NCBI RefSeq assembly: GCF_900107665.1
Contig: NZ_FNQT01000001.1
Location: 169,742 to 233,741, forward strand
DNA: 64,000 bases
Source: Haloplanus vescus
Lineage (GTDB): Archaea; Halobacteriota; Halobacteria; Halobacteriales; Haloferacaceae
Direction: 5' to 3'
Every line of letters starts with the position of its first letter. Position 1 is the stretch's first letter. Shown one piece after another: positions 24,695 to 39,444 of the stretch. Under the pieces are notes generated by a model. That model made no database searches and was not told the DNA's origin. It saw only the letters and a list, made by a program, of their open reading frames with translations. The translations under genes and the position numbers were made by a program.

Positions 24695-25432
24695 ATGCGT
24701 ACCCCGACGAATCAGGACTTTTCACGGACCCAGGACGACCTCGACGGGAATGACCGGCCGGTGTTCGGACCGGAAATCGGTGAGTTCACCAACACTGACG
24801 AACGCCTCGCCGCCGCGGAAGGCGAGGACAAGGAGATGAAAACCGGCACGACGACCGTCGGCCTCTCGACGGAGAACGGCGTCGTGATGGCGACAGACAT
24901 GCGCGCCAGCGCCGGTCACATGGTCTCCAGCAAGGACGTCCAGAAGGTCGAACAGATTCACCCGAACGCCGCCCTCACCATCGCGGGGTCGGTGTCGGCC
25001 GCCCAGTCGCTCATCCGCCAACTCCGCTCGGAGACGAGTCTCTACGAGACGCGACGCGGCAAGGACATGAGCATGGAAGCGCTCTCGACGCTCACGAGCA
25101 ACTTCCTCCGCTCCGGTGCCTTCTTCATCGTCTCGCCGCTCCTCGGCGGCGTCGACGAGGACGGCGCTCACGTCTACAGCCTCGACCCCCTCGGCGGCAT
25201 GATGGAAGAGGACTACGCCGTCTCCGGGTCGGGCAGTCAGTACGCCCTCGGTGTCCTCGAACAGGAATACGACGACGACCTCTCGATGGACGAAGCGAAG
25301 TCGGTCGCCGCCCACGCCATCCAGAGCGCCGTCGAGCGCGACCTGGCGTCCGGCAACGGCATCAACGTCGCCGTCGTCACTGACGAGGGCGTCGAGATTA
25401 CGAAGTACAAAGACTTCGAGTCGCTGCTATAG
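24695..25432 (+). CDS. psmB: Proteasome beta subunit
   Basis: Catalytic subunit of the archaeal 20S proteasome, 245 residues as precursor. A propeptide of 51 residues ends in MKTG; self-cleavage before Thr52 (TTTVGL) would expose the N-terminal nucleophile. The catalytic Asp and Lys neighbours are in VVMATDMRAS near 68 and VQKVEQIHP near 85, with SGSGSQYALGVLEQEYDDDLSMDEA near 180. The ATG at 24695 is chosen over the adjacent GTG; TATA-like GCATTTATC is about 30 bases upstream. The alpha subunit and PAN ATPase are not in the window. Confidence 0.95.
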   Translation: MRTPTNQDFSRTQDDLDGNDRPVFGPEIGEFTNTDERLAAAEGEDKEMKTGTTTVGLSTENGVVMATDMRASAGHMVSSKDVQKVEQIHPNAALTIAGSVSAAQSLIRQLRSETSLYETRRGKDMSMEALSTLTSNFLRSGAFFIVSPLLGGVDEDGAHVYSLDPLGGMMEEDYAVSGSGSQYALGVLEQEYDDDLSMDEAKSVAAHAIQSAVERDLASGNGINVAVVTDEGVEITKYKDFESLL

Positions 25433-26962
25433 CCAGTCGGTGAAGTCGCCGTCGAGAAGTGTCTCGGTCTGATTGGCCACGTACGCCCGTTGCATCGCGG
25501 GTATTGCGGTTCCGAGCGGCTCACCGTTCTCGACACGTTCTCGAACGTGCTCGCGTTTCCACCCCGCGGGCGTGACCCCTGACTCGACGCGCGCCCGGAG
25601 CGGCGCGACGTAGCGTTTCGCGTGTTCAGCGGTGCAGCCGGCGTTTCGAAGCCCTGCCTCCGCGTGCGAGAACAGGTCGTCGTACAGGCGCGCGGTGTCG
25701 GTCGTCTCGACGCCGTCGTTGGTAATCCAGCGCTGGTCGCTCGCGAGGCCCTCGCGGGCCGCGTCGTAGAAGTTCTCGCGCGCCACGCGCCAGTCTTGGT
25801 CGATGACCGGGTGTTCGTTCTGCGGGAGATTCTCCATCAGGCCGGCGAACGTCGCCATGAACGACATGCTGTCCCGGACCGTCGGTTGGGCGGCGATGGG
25901 GCGGAACTCGATGCGGGCGTTCGCCGAGGAGCGGTCGGCGCCGTCGAAGACGGGTCGCACCCACCGCCAGAAGGTGCCGTGTTTGCGCCGGAGCGTCGCG
26001 AACTTGTCGTCGAAGCGGTCGCCGCCTTCGACGGGCATCGGGACGACGGTGGGGTCGTTGGCGACGCGGTCGACGGCCTCCTCCACGGTGTCGAGGTCCT
26101 CGGGGAAGCGAACCTTCCGTGCCTCCTCGCTGTTCAAGACGGATTCGAAGACGAAGACGCGGTTCTCGGCGCGGGCGTCGGCGACGACGGTTTCGGGGTC
26201 GACGCCGGATTCGTAGAGGTCTGGCGGGAAAAACGGCGAGTTGACGCCGAGGGCGAGCAAGGGTCCGGCGACCCGGAGGGCGTAGTTGTGGTAGGTCGGC
26301 AGGTCGGAGGCGTGGGGCACCTGATAGTGGGGCTGAATCGACGTGATGAGACTCTCGGGCATCACCGTGTCGGCCTCGAGGTCGACGTGCGGGGCGTCGA
26401 GGCGGAACGGCGAGGGCGTGTTCGGCCCGTTGGCCATGGCGTGATACCGCACCGCGTCGGTCATGTTGGTCGCGATGCGGACGCCGTCGTCGGAGATGCT
26501 GTCGGTGAGGTACTCCCGCGCCGTCTCGCCGGACGGCGGGATGGTCCACAGGCCGTCGCTCACGAGGCGCATTCCCTCGATTTGGGTCGTTTCGAGCGCC
26601 GAGAGAAGGTGTGACCGAACGCCCGCGGCCTGTGCTCTGAGCCCCTCGGCGTTCAGGGGTTGTGGGCTCGTCGTCAGTTCGGCGTTGTGAAGGCCGAGTT
26701 CCTTCTCGAAGCGGATGAGCTCGAGGAGGCGGCGAGGGACGCGGACGAGTTCCGACCCCGTCTCGCCGGCCTCCTGCCGCCAGCGCCCATCGGCGACGGC
26801 GTAGAACTCGTACTCAAGCCCGACGATTGAACGGTGGTTGTCGAAAGTCCCGTCCCTGAGTTCGTTCTTGACCACTTCGGCGTCGGCGCGCGCCTGCGCT
26901 CGGAACTCCGAGACGTCCACGTCGAGTACCGCACGGACCTGTGCCGCCAGGTCGCTGTCCAT
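25427..26962 (-). CDS. Glutamate-cysteine-ligase-like enzyme, unknown substrate
   Basis: Protein of 511 residues with a GCS2-type signature: IVGLEYEFYAV near residue 48 (compare GVEEEF in GshA/YbdK enzymes), HNAELTTSPQPL near 92, LVSDGLWTIPP near 132, SIQPHYQV near 205, and ARIEFRPIAAQPT near 365, which holds the late Glu/Arg of the active site. It is about 150 residues longer than the GshA of haloarchaea as I know it, with an extra C-terminal helical part. It probably joins an amine to a glutamate gamma-carboxyl using ATP. The product is unknown. It converges with psmB (6-base tail overlap) and is divergent from DNA ligase across 88 bases. Confidence 0.6.
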   Translation of the reverse strand: MDSDLAAQVRAVLDVDVSEFRAQARADAEVVKNELRDGTFDNHRSIVGLEYEFYAVADGRWRQEAGETGSELVRVPRRLLELIRFEKELGLHNAELTTSPQPLNAEGLRAQAAGVRSHLLSALETTQIEGMRLVSDGLWTIPPSGETAREYLTDSISDDGVRIATNMTDAVRYHAMANGPNTPSPFRLDAPHVDLEADTVMPESLITSIQPHYQVPHASDLPTYHNYALRVAGPLLALGVNSPFFPPDLYESGVDPETVVADARAENRVFVFESVLNSEEARKVRFPEDLDTVEEAVDRVANDPTVVPMPVEGGDRFDDKFATLRRKHGTFWRWVRPVFDGADRSSANARIEFRPIAAQPTVRDSMSFMATFAGLMENLPQNEHPVIDQDWRVARENFYDAAREGLASDQRWITNDGVETTDTARLYDDLFSHAEAGLRNAGCTAEHAKRYVAPLRARVESGVTPAGWKREHVRERVENGEPLGTAIPAMQRAYVANQTETLLDGDFTDWL

Positions 26963-27050
26963 ACCTCCCCCTGCACCACACAGCGTCTTCAATCCGATGC
27001 TCCCGCCGAACCCGTCGCTCTTATCCACGCCCCCGACCCATCTCGACGTA

Positions 27051-28724
27051 ATGGAGTTTGCCGACTTCGCCGACCGCGTCGCCACCATCGAGGAGGAGCC
27101 GGCCGACCTCGAAATCACGTCGCTCGTGGCGGACCTCTTCGTCGAGGCGGGCGCGGACCTGCCCGTCGTCGCCCGCCTGTTGCTCGGCCGCGTCGTCCCC
27201 GCGTGGGAGTCGACGACGCTTGACGTCGGCCCGAGCCTCTGTCACGCGGCACTGGCCCGCGCCGCCGGCCCGAACGTCACGCCAGACGACGTGGCCGACC
27301 GCCTCGCCGACGCGGGAGAAATCGGGACCGTCGCCGAATCGCTCGACCTCGACGGACAGCGTGGCTTGGCCGCGTTCGGAGACGCCGGCCCCGACTCGCT
27401 GACCGTCGCCGAAGTCGAGACGCAGCTGCGTGACCTCGCGACTGCCGAGGGGTCGGGCAGTCGCGATCACAAGGAGGACCTCCTTTTCGACCTGTTCAAC
27501 CGGGCGACGCCGCTCGGCGCGCGCTATCTTGCCCGCCTCGTCCTCTCCGAGATGCGAATCGGCGTCGGCGAGGGAACCGTCCGCGACGCCATCGCGTCCG
27601 CGTTCGACGTGCCCGTCGACGCCGTCGAACGCGCGCTACAGGTGACCAACGACTACGGCGCTATCGCGGTTCGGGCCCGCGACGAGGGGGAAGCGGGGCT
27701 GAACGCCGCGGAACTGGCGGTCGGCCGCCCGGTGCAGGCGATGCTCGCCCAGACAGGGACGGCCGCCGACGCCGTCGAGGCGTGGGGCCAAGTCGCCGTC
27801 GAGACCAAGTACGACGGCGCTCGGGTCCAAGTCCACCACGACCCCGCGGGCGAGACGCGTGTATTTTCCCGGAATCTGGAGGACGTGACCGAGGCGCTCC
27901 CCGAAATCGTCGAGTTCGCGGACGGCCTCGACGTCCCGGTCATCCTCGACGGTGAAGCGCTTGCCGTCGACGATGCGGGCGACCCACTCCCCTTCCAAGA
28001 GGTGCTTCGCCGCTTCCGCCGGAAACACGACGTGGCGCGGATGCGCGAGGCGGTCACCGTCGAGTTCCGGGCGTTCGACTGCCTCCACGCCGACGGGACG
28101 GACCTCCTCGACGCGCCGTTGCTCGACCGGCGCGAGCACCTGTCGCGCGTCCTCGACGGCGTCGACGACGAATCGGGTGGTCGGTCGCCGCTCACCCTCG
28201 CCGAGGACGTGGACGCCGTCGCCGAACACGAGACGACGGCGCTGGAGGCCGGCCACGAGGGCATCATGCTCAAGAATCCAGAGTCGACGTACACGCCGGG
28301 CAAGCGGGGACAGAACTGGCTGAAGCGCAAGCCGGACGTGGAGACGCTGGACCTCGTGGTGACGGGCGCCGAGTGGGGCGAGGGACGACGGGCCAACCAC
28401 CTCGGTACGTTCATGCTGTCGGTCCGCGTCGAAGACGGCGAGGATGACTTCGCGACCATCGGCAAGGTGGCGACGGGTATCACCGACGAGCGACTGGCCG
28501 ACCTGACCGAGCGTCTCGAACCCCTCGTTCGCGACCAGGACGGGACCGACGTGACCATCGCTCCCGAGGTGGTCTTCGAAGTCGGCTACGAGGAGATTCA
28601 GACCTCGCCGACCTACGAGTCGGGGTACGCGCTTCGCTTCCCGCGATTCGTCGCGGTTCGGGAGGACAAGACGCCGGAAGCGGCGGATTCGTTGGCGCGA
28701 GTGGAGCGCCTGACGGAGAAGTGA
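27051..28724 (+). CDS. lig: ATP-dependent DNA ligase
   Basis: Replicative-type archaeal ligase of 557 residues. The N-terminal DNA-binding domain (to about 210) is followed by the nucleotidyltransferase domain with the AMP-accepting Lys in VETKYDGARVQVH near 250. Further motifs are FSRNLEDVTEALPEI near 275, VILDGEALAVD near 302, VEFRAFDCLHADG near 340, GHEGIMLKNPES near 405 and NWLKRKPD near 425. The OB-fold follows, ending YALRFPRFVAVREDK. Length fits the family. It converges on top6A, 10 bases apart. Confidence 0.95.
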   Translation: MEFADFADRVATIEEEPADLEITSLVADLFVEAGADLPVVARLLLGRVVPAWESTTLDVGPSLCHAALARAAGPNVTPDDVADRLADAGEIGTVAESLDLDGQRGLAAFGDAGPDSLTVAEVETQLRDLATAEGSGSRDHKEDLLFDLFNRATPLGARYLARLVLSEMRIGVGEGTVRDAIASAFDVPVDAVERALQVTNDYGAIAVRARDEGEAGLNAAELAVGRPVQAMLAQTGTAADAVEAWGQVAVETKYDGARVQVHHDPAGETRVFSRNLEDVTEALPEIVEFADGLDVPVILDGEALAVDDAGDPLPFQEVLRRFRRKHDVARMREAVTVEFRAFDCLHADGTDLLDAPLLDRREHLSRVLDGVDDESGGRSPLTLAEDVDAVAEHETTALEAGHEGIMLKNPESTYTPGKRGQNWLKRKPDVETLDLVVTGAEWGEGRRANHLGTFMLSVRVEDGEDDFATIGKVATGITDERLADLTERLEPLVRDQDGTDVTIAPEVVFEVGYEEIQTSPTYESGYALRFPRFVAVREDKTPEAADSLARVERLTEK

Positions 28725-28734
28725 GACCGAGCCG

Positions 28735-29823
28735 TTACAGCACGCCCATCTCGTCCAGCCGCGTGGGCAGATATTCGTCGGTGACGAAGTCAAGCCCTCT
28801 GGAAGCGAGCGCCTGCTGTTCGGCTTTCTTCCCGATGTCGAGTTGGAGTTCGATTTGCTCCTCCCAGTAGTCGGTCATGAATCGCGGGTCGTCGAGTTCG
28901 GATTCGAGGGCGTTCACGTCGGAGTCGGCCAGCGGGTCGGTCGGTAGGTCGTACTCGACGATGTCTTCTGGTTGGATGCCGACGAAATCCGCCTCGGGCG
29001 TGGCGAGGTACTCGGAGAGGTGCGCGCTCTTGATGGAACCGTAGGCGACGGAGCCGTAGATGCGGTACGACCACGGGTCGCCGTCTGTGAAGACCACGAC
29101 GGGCAAGTCGAGTTCGTCGTGGAGGCGCTTCGTGATGCGCCGGGTCGCTCGCGCCGGCTGTCCCTTGAGGTGGACGATGAGGGCGTTGTAGTCGGTGTCG
29201 AAGCCGTTCTCGACCAGTCGGTCGCGCATCCCACCCGTCTCGACACAGAGGATGAAGTCGATGTCGTGGTCGAGGAAGTCGATGGTGTCGGGGTTGTTGG
29301 GAATCTGGTAGCCGCCCTCGCCAACGTCCTCCTGACAGTGAATCTCGCGCTCGCCGCGGCGGGTCTGCTCGCGCAACTCCAGCGGGCCCATCAGCGTCGC
29401 GCCCGACTCCTCGGGGCGCATGTGGAAGTCCTCGCGTGTGACCTCCGAGACGATTTCGAGGTCCTCGACCAACTGGTTGGACTCGTCCTGACTGGAGAAG
29501 GCCGCCTCGTCGGCGTCCCACGACTCCGAGAGGTAGTAGAGTTCTCGAAGCGTTGAGGAGCGGCCTTCCTCCAGCTGGCGGGCGAGGAAGTCGATGGTGT
29601 AGGTCGCCTTGAGGAGTTTGCGGGCGCCCTGCACCGAGTTGGCAGAGCGAGTCGAGGTGCGGTCGCCGTACACCCACACGCCGCTGTCTTCGTCGTACTC
29701 GATGTTGCTTTTCGTCCGCGTGGGGAGTGTCATCTCCGGGACTTCGCCGCTGGCGAACTGGTCGTAAAACTCCGCCGCGAGGTCTATCAACTGCTGTCGG
29801 GCGCGTTCGTCTTGTGTGCTCAT
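28735..29823 (-). CDS. top6A: DNA topoisomerase VI subunit A
   Basis: Spo11-related cleavage subunit of 362 residues, which cuts both strands through an active-site Tyr. The 5Y-CAP domain contains [13 protein letters not shown] near residue 95-107. The Toprim domain has the Glu of [13 protein letters not shown] near 195 and the DxD of [19 protein letters not shown] near 245, followed by the conserved [16 protein letters not shown] near 290. It is coupled to top6B by a 4-base overlap. Together they form the A2B2 enzyme that relaxes and decatenates DNA. Confidence 0.96.
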   Translation of the reverse strand: MSTQDERARQQLIDLAAEFYDQFASGEVPEMTLPTRTKSNIEYDEDSGVWVYGDRTSTRSANSVQGARKLLKATYTIDFLARQLEEGRSSTLRELYYLSESWDADEAAFSSQDESNQLVEDLEIVSEVTREDFHMRPEESGATLMGPLELREQTRRGEREIHCQEDVGEGGYQIPNNPDTIDFLDHDIDFILCVETGGMRDRLVENGFDTDYNALIVHLKGQPARATRRITKRLHDELDLPVVVFTDGDPWSYRIYGSVAYGSIKSAHLSEYLATPEADFVGIQPEDIVEYDLPTDPLADSDVNALESELDDPRFMTDYWEEQIELQLDIGKKAEQQALASRGLDFVTDEYLPTRLDEMGVL

Positions 29824-32216
29824 GCGTTCACCGTGAGTTTCTCGTCTTCGACGCCGTCCACGTCGACGTCGAACGTCGCGTCGCCGCCCACCTCGTAGGT
29901 GAGCGTCGCCGTTTCACCCGCCGACACCGACGGGGACCACTGCACGAACCACTCGTCGTCCAAGTCCACCACCGATCCGCCGTCGCTCACCGCCGTCGGT
30001 TCGACGCTGACGATATCGGTCACGTCGAGTGTCTCCTTCCGGTCGGAGTGATTCTGGACGGTGAGCGTCACTGTGCCGTCCTCGACGCGTCGTTCGACGA
30101 TGACGTTGTTCATGATGCGACCGAGGGCACCGTCGATGTTGGGTCGCTCCTGACCGGTCACGGCGGCGAGTTTGTCGGCCATCTGCGGGAGGATGCGGCC
30201 GAGGACGTCCTGTTTCTCCCGTCGCTTCTGGAGCGACTGCCGGCGGTTGATGTAGGATTTCATCTCGCGGGCCGCCTCCCGGATGGCGAGTTCGATTTCG
30301 TCCTCGATGGCCGGGACGTTCGCCACCGCGTCCTTCGATTCGCTGGTGAAGGGGACGTTCGTCGAAGCGACGTGGACGGTGATGACGGCGGGCCCCGAGG
30401 GGAGGCCGCTCCCACCGGGTTGGTCGAGGCCGTAGTTGCGCCAGCCGATGCCTTTCACCACGTCGGTGATGGCACACGCGCCGCGCTGATAGACGAGGGG
30501 GACGCGGTTGGCAAAGCGCATCACCTGGACGGAGCCGTTACTCTCCAACTCGCCGCCGTAGGCGATGCCCGCCTCGACGATGAACGGGTCGCCGCCGTGT
30601 ACCTCGGCGTCCCGCGTCGCTGCCGCGTAGAAGTCGGCGTCGAACTCCTTGCGGAGTCCCGCCTCCACGAGTTCGGCGGTGATGGGCGAGAGACAGTCCG
30701 TCGGCGGCGCGAGGATGTCCGTCTCGCGCATCGCCGTGAGGAGGTCCGAGGCGGTGTCCCGGTCGTCGGCGATGTCTTTCACCTTCGGCAGGTCGTCGGG
30801 CACCGTCTGCATCACCGACCAGACGGATTCGACGACGTTTTCGCGGGCCGTGTCGCCGAACGTCGCGTCCGTGGCGTCCTCCAGTCGGTCCGCCGAGCGG
30901 TCGACGTAGCCCGCGAGGGTGTCGCGGGTCGCGCGGTGTCGCGGGTCCTCCGCGTCGGCGAACTTCTCGGCCAGTCGCTCGGCGATGCCCTGCACCGTCG
31001 CGTCGTCTTTCTGCGTGCTGGTCGCGGCGTCGATCCGTTCGTACAGCGACGCCGTCAACCGTTCGTCGTCCGTGAGCGCCGCCCACGCCGACTCGACGGC
31101 GTTCTCGCGGACGGTGTCGCCGAACGTCTCGCCGTGTTCCTCGACCACCGCGTCCGCGAGGTTGTCGACGAGTTCGACGAGGTCGTGGTGGGCGAGTCGC
31201 TCCCGGTCACCGACCGTCTCGGCGACGCGTGCGGCAAACCACTCTGTCGCCGCCGCGCTCTTGTTGGCGACGGCGTCGGCCACGGCGGCCTCGATATCGT
31301 CGGTAGCGTCGGGCGTCGTCCACGCCATCTCTCGCCCGAAGTGGTTGTCGCGGAAGCGGTCGCACACCTTCGTCGCCGTCTTGTTACCGACGCGGGTGAA
31401 CTCGCCCTGCAGGAACCCGGAGACGGAGTACGACTCCGTCGCTTCGAGCATCTTCAGGAGCGTCCCGAGTTCGACCCCGTGGGGGTGGGGGCGGATTTCC
31501 TCCGTCTCAGCGGGCAACTGGTCGGTGCCGCGCTCGAACTTCAGCGGTTCGTCCAGCCCGGGTTCCCGGAGTTCGACGCGGGCGTGGGGGTTGACGACTG
31601 CGGTGTGTTTGATGTAGTCGTGGAGCTGGGCACGGGCCCGCATGTTCGCCTCCATCTCCAGTTCGATGCGCGTGCCGTGGGGGCGGTCCCACGACGTAGT
31701 CGCCTCGTTTCGAATTTCGGGTTCGTTGGTGTCGGTGTCGACGATGAGTTCGAAGTACTGGGCGTCGGCGCTGCCCTGCGTTCGGCTGGTGATTTTCGCG
31801 GGCTTGCCGGAGGTGAGCTGGGAGTAGAGGACGGCGGCAGAGATACCGATACCCTGCTGGCCGCGGCTCTGCTCGCGGGCGTGGAAGCGAGAGCCGTAGA
31901 GGAGTTTCCCGAACACGCGCGGAATCTGCTCTTTGGTGATGCCCGGTCCGTTGTCCTCGACGACGAGTTTGTAGTAGTCGCCCGCCTCGGTGATTTCGAC
32001 GTAGATGTCGGGTGCGATGCCGGCTTCCTCCGTCGCGTCGAGGGCGTTGTCCACCGCCTCCTTGACGGCGGTGACGAGCCCTCGGGCCCCGGAGTCGAAG
32101 CCGAGCATGTGCTTGTTCTTCTCGAAGAACTCGGCGATGGAGATGGCCCGCTGGTTCTCGGCCAGCTCCTCGGCGATTCCCCCATCTTCGCCGAGTGTCG
32201 ACTGGAACGATGTCAT
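29820..32216 (-). CDS. top6B: DNA topoisomerase VI subunit B, with haloarchaeal insertion
   Basis: ATPase subunit of 798 residues, long against the 530-615 residues of Sulfolobus or Methanosarcina enzymes. The GHKL domain has EAVDNALDA near 53, VVEDNGPGI near 83 and [16 protein letters not shown] near 115. After the start of the H2TH region there is a helical, acidic insertion (about 310-490) that contains a short duplicated motif, [15 protein letters not shown] near 365 and [15 protein letters not shown] near 452. The transducer domain with GNK-type Lys loop follows ([17 protein letters not shown] near 610). The last 80 residues ([18 protein letters not shown]...) look like an Ig-type beta domain. 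I chose the ATG at 32216 because upstream sequence is the shared promoter. Confidence 0.95.
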   Translation of the reverse strand: MTSFQSTLGEDGGIAEELAENQRAISIAEFFEKNKHMLGFDSGARGLVTAVKEAVDNALDATEEAGIAPDIYVEITEAGDYYKLVVEDNGPGITKEQIPRVFGKLLYGSRFHAREQSRGQQGIGISAAVLYSQLTSGKPAKITSRTQGSADAQYFELIVDTDTNEPEIRNEATTSWDRPHGTRIELEMEANMRARAQLHDYIKHTAVVNPHARVELREPGLDEPLKFERGTDQLPAETEEIRPHPHGVELGTLLKMLEATESYSVSGFLQGEFTRVGNKTATKVCDRFRDNHFGREMAWTTPDATDDIEAAVADAVANKSAAATEWFAARVAETVGDRERLAHHDLVELVDNLADAVVEEHGETFGDTVRENAVESAWAALTDDERLTASLYERIDAATSTQKDDATVQGIAERLAEKFADAEDPRHRATRDTLAGYVDRSADRLEDATDATFGDTARENVVESVWSVMQTVPDDLPKVKDIADDRDTASDLLTAMRETDILAPPTDCLSPITAELVEAGLRKEFDADFYAAATRDAEVHGGDPFIVEAGIAYGGELESNGSVQVMRFANRVPLVYQRGACAITDVVKGIGWRNYGLDQPGGSGLPSGPAVITVHVASTNVPFTSESKDAVANVPAIEDEIELAIREAAREMKSYINRRQSLQKRREKQDVLGRILPQMADKLAAVTGQERPNIDGALGRIMNNVIVERRVEDGTVTLTVQNHSDRKETLDVTDIVSVEPTAVSDGGSVVDLDDEWFVQWSPSVSAGETATLTYEVGGDATFDVDVDGVEDEKLTVNA

Positions 32217-36859
<4,643 letters not shown>

Positions 36860-37741
36860 CTACAAGATTCGTTTTCCGAGTGCGCTCGCGGCGAGGCCGA
36901 CCGCCATCTCGGCGGTCCGATTGCGTTCGTCGAGAATCGGATTCACTTCTACGAGGTCGAGCGACCGCACCGTCGCCGCGTCGGCGACGCGTTCGAGCGC
37001 CGCGTGGGCCTCGCGGTAGGTGGCGCCGCCCCGGACTGGCGTCCCGACACCGGGCGCTTCGCTCGGGTCGAGCCAATCCAAATCGAAGCTGACGTGGACG
37101 CCGTCCGCGCCGCCGACCGTCTCGATGGCCTCGTCGACGACGCTCGTGACGCCGCGACGGTCGATGTCGTGCATGGAGTAGGTGGTGACGCCGTGGTCGC
37201 GAATCGCCTCCCGTTCGCCGGAATCGAGGTCACGGACGCCGACGAGGGCGACGTTCTCCGGCTCGATACCGGCGTCGGCCCACGTCGATTCGAACTCCCC
37301 GAGCCCGAGTGCCGCGGCAAGCGCCATCCCGTGGACGTTGCCGCTCGGCGTCGTCGCCGGCGTGTTCAGGTCGCCGTGGGCGTCGAACCAGAGGACGCCC
37401 ACGTCGGCGTCGCGTGCCGTTCCGACGACGCTGCCGGTGGCGACGGAGTGGTCGCCGCCGAGGACGAGTGGCGTCTGGCCGGCGGTGAGCGATTCGCTCA
37501 CTGCGTCGGCAAGGCGGGTACAGACCGTCTCGACGGCGCCGAGATACTTCGCGTCGGCACGGGCGGGGTCGTCCGTCCACGCTCGCGGGACCGAGCGGTC
37601 GCCGCTATCGGTGACGTCGAGGCCGAGGTCGGCCAGCGTCGCGGCGAGGTCGGCGTACCGAATCGCCGCGGGGCCCATGTTCACGCCGCGGCGGTTCGCG
37701 CCGTAGTCCGTCGGTGCGCCGACGATGCGGACGGAGTGCAT
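36860..37741 (-). CDS. rocF: Arginase
   Basis: Binuclear manganese ureohydrolase (293 residues) splitting arginine to ornithine and urea. Metal ligands appear in GGDHSVATG near 95, WFDAHGDLNTPATTPSGNVHGM near 117-138 and SFDLDWLDPSEAPGVGTPVRGG near 220. The start (IVGAPTDYGANRRGVNMGPAAIRYADL) and the SGNVHGM block are arginase-like rather than agmatinase-like. No transporter or ornithine enzyme is adjacent, and the gene appears monocistronic. Confidence 0.88.
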   Translation of the reverse strand: MHSVRIVGAPTDYGANRRGVNMGPAAIRYADLAATLADLGLDVTDSGDRSVPRAWTDDPARADAKYLGAVETVCTRLADAVSESLTAGQTPLVLGGDHSVATGSVVGTARDADVGVLWFDAHGDLNTPATTPSGNVHGMALAAALGLGEFESTWADAGIEPENVALVGVRDLDSGEREAIRDHGVTTYSMHDIDRRGVTSVVDEAIETVGGADGVHVSFDLDWLDPSEAPGVGTPVRGGATYREAHAALERVADAATVRSLDLVEVNPILDERNRTAEMAVGLAASALGKRIL

Positions 37742-37812
37742 GCTCGTCGGTTCGACGCCGGGCGGGAAAAGCGTGGTCGCGCTCTGCGTTACCGCTTACT
37801 CAGCCTTCTCCG

Positions 37813-38724
37813 TTACTTGTACTGCGCACACACTCGCGCGACGCCCTCCTCGAACCCCACGTCTGGCTCCCAGCCAGTCGCCTCGCGAAGTTTCGAGGCG
37901 TCGGCCATCGTGTCGTGGACGTACACCGGGAGCGGGTTCTCGACGTATTCGGGGTCGATGTCCGTCCCGAGTTCGTCGTTTATCATCTCGACCATCGTGT
38001 TGAAGGTGTAGCTCTCGCCAGTGCCGACGTTGTAGATGCCGTCGAGTTCGTGGTCGGCGGCGAGTTCGATGGCCCGGGCCACGTCGTCGACGTGGGTGAA
38101 GTCACGGGTCTGTGTGCCGTCGCCGAAGAGGACGGGCGACTCGCCGTTCGCGATTTTGTCAGCGAACTGGGCGATGGTGTTCGCGTACTCGCCTTTGTGT
38201 TCCTCGGCGCCGCCGTAGCCCTGATAGACCGAGAAAAAGCGCAGCCCGGCGAGGGTCATGTCGTAGTGGTTGCCGAAGTACTCCCCGTAGTTCTCGCGGG
38301 CGAGTTTCGAGGCTTCGTAGCAGGTGCGGGCTTCCACGTCCATGTCCTCGGGCGACGGGTCGGTCCGCGAGCCGTAGATAGAGGAGGTCGAGGCGTAGAC
38401 GACGGTGTCACAGCCGTCGTCGCGGGCCTGTTCGACCGTGTTGACGAACCCTTCGACGTTGACGCGCGTCGCCTCGCGTTTGTTCTCCTCGACCATCGTG
38501 TACGAAGAGTACGCAGCGAGGTGAAAGACCACGTCGACGTCGGTCGGTAAGTCATCGTCGAGGACGCTCCTGTTCACGAACTCCACGTCGTCCGAGAGGT
38601 TCTCGGGCGTGCCGAGGTGGCAGTCGTCGAGCGCGATTACCTCGTTGTCAGCGGCCAGACGATTCGCCAGATTCGAGCCGATGAAGCCCGCCCCGCCAGT
38701 GACGAGGACACGCTTGCCTTCCAT
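37813..38724 (-). CDS. NAD-dependent sugar-nucleotide epimerase/dehydratase (GalE-like)
   Basis: Extended short-chain dehydrogenase of 303 residues. The dinucleotide motif is TGGAGFIGSNLANRL near residue 8. The catalytic triad is the Ser/Thr of VYASTSSIYGS near 113 and YEASK near 138. LRFFSVYQGYG near 160 and RDFTHVDDVARAIELA near 213 are the usual sugar-nucleotide binding blocks. It could be a UDP-glucose 4-epimerase or UDP-glucuronate epimerase for surface glycans. Upstream start codons (to 38802) are rejected in favour of the ATG at 38724 with its MEGKRVLVTGG start. No glycosyltransferase is nearby. Confidence 0.85.
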   Translation of the reverse strand: MEGKRVLVTGGAGFIGSNLANRLAADNEVIALDDCHLGTPENLSDDVEFVNRSVLDDDLPTDVDVVFHLAAYSSYTMVEENKREATRVNVEGFVNTVEQARDDGCDTVVYASTSSIYGSRTDPSPEDMDVEARTCYEASKLARENYGEYFGNHYDMTLAGLRFFSVYQGYGGAEEHKGEYANTIAQFADKIANGESPVLFGDGTQTRDFTHVDDVARAIELAADHELDGIYNVGTGESYTFNTMVEMINDELGTDIDPEYVENPLPVYVHDTMADASKLREATGWEPDVGFEEGVARVCAQYK

Positions 38725-38840
38725 GCATCGGGCCACGATAGGCGGATGCAAAGCCGTATCGCTTTCACGTTGACACCTCGCATAGAACCTGATGTTCCAC
38801 ATCCATCGAATTTAATAACGCTAGTGACTAACCGTGAACT

Positions 38841-39374
38841 ATGTCATCAATCGAACTAACGTCGAGTCAGAAGACGATCCTGACTGCTCTTATCAATCTC
38901 CATCGCGAAACTGAGGACGCGGTGAAGGGGGAGGACATCGCGGAGGAAGTCGACCGCAACCCCGGGACGATTCGCAATCAGATGCAGAGTCTGAAGGCGC
39001 TGCAGCTCGTCGAGGGGGTACCGGGGCCGAAGGGAGGATACAAGCCGACGGCAAACGCCTACGAAGCGCTCGACGTGGACCAGATGGACGAACCGGCCGC
39101 CGTGCCGCTGCTCCACAACGGCGAACCGGTCGACACCGCGAACGTCGGCGAAATCGACCTCTCGTCGGTCCATCACCCCGACCTGTGCCGCGCGGAGATT
39201 CACGTTCAGGGGTCGGTCCGCGAGTTCCACGAGGGCGACAGCGTTCGCGTCGGCCCGACGCCGCTCTCGAAACTCGTCATCGACGGCACCGTCGACGGCA
39301 AGGACGACACCGACAACGTGCTCATCCTCCGCATCGACGACATGCGCGCGCCCGCCGGCGAACCGGACCACTAG
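38841..39374 (+). CDS. Winged-helix transcription factor with unknown C-terminal domain
   Basis: Protein of 177 residues. The first 75 residues form a winged helix (TSSQKTILTALINLHRETEDAVKGEDIAEEVDRNPGTIRNQMQSLKALQLVEGVPGPKGGYKPT), in which helix 3 and the Gly-rich wing are recognisable. A second domain (residues 95-177: AEIHVQGSVREFHEGDSVRVGPTPLSKLVIDGTVDGKDD) is beta-rich and probably senses a ligand or mediates dimerisation. TATA-like GAATTTAATAAC is 30 bases before the ATG. It stands alone between unrelated convergent and divergent genes, so its targets are unknown. TrmB- or Rrf2-like labels are possible, but I cannot decide. Confidence 0.75.
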   Translation: MSSIELTSSQKTILTALINLHRETEDAVKGEDIAEEVDRNPGTIRNQMQSLKALQLVEGVPGPKGGYKPTANAYEALDVDQMDEPAAVPLLHNGEPVDTANVGEIDLSSVHHPDLCRAEIHVQGSVREFHEGDSVRVGPTPLSKLVIDGTVDGKDDTDNVLILRIDDMRAPAGEPDH

Positions 39375-39444
39375 GCGCTCTCTGCCCGTTCGACTCTCTG
39401 TTTCTGCACTCTCGAGGATAGTTGCTCGATACGAACAGCCCGGA

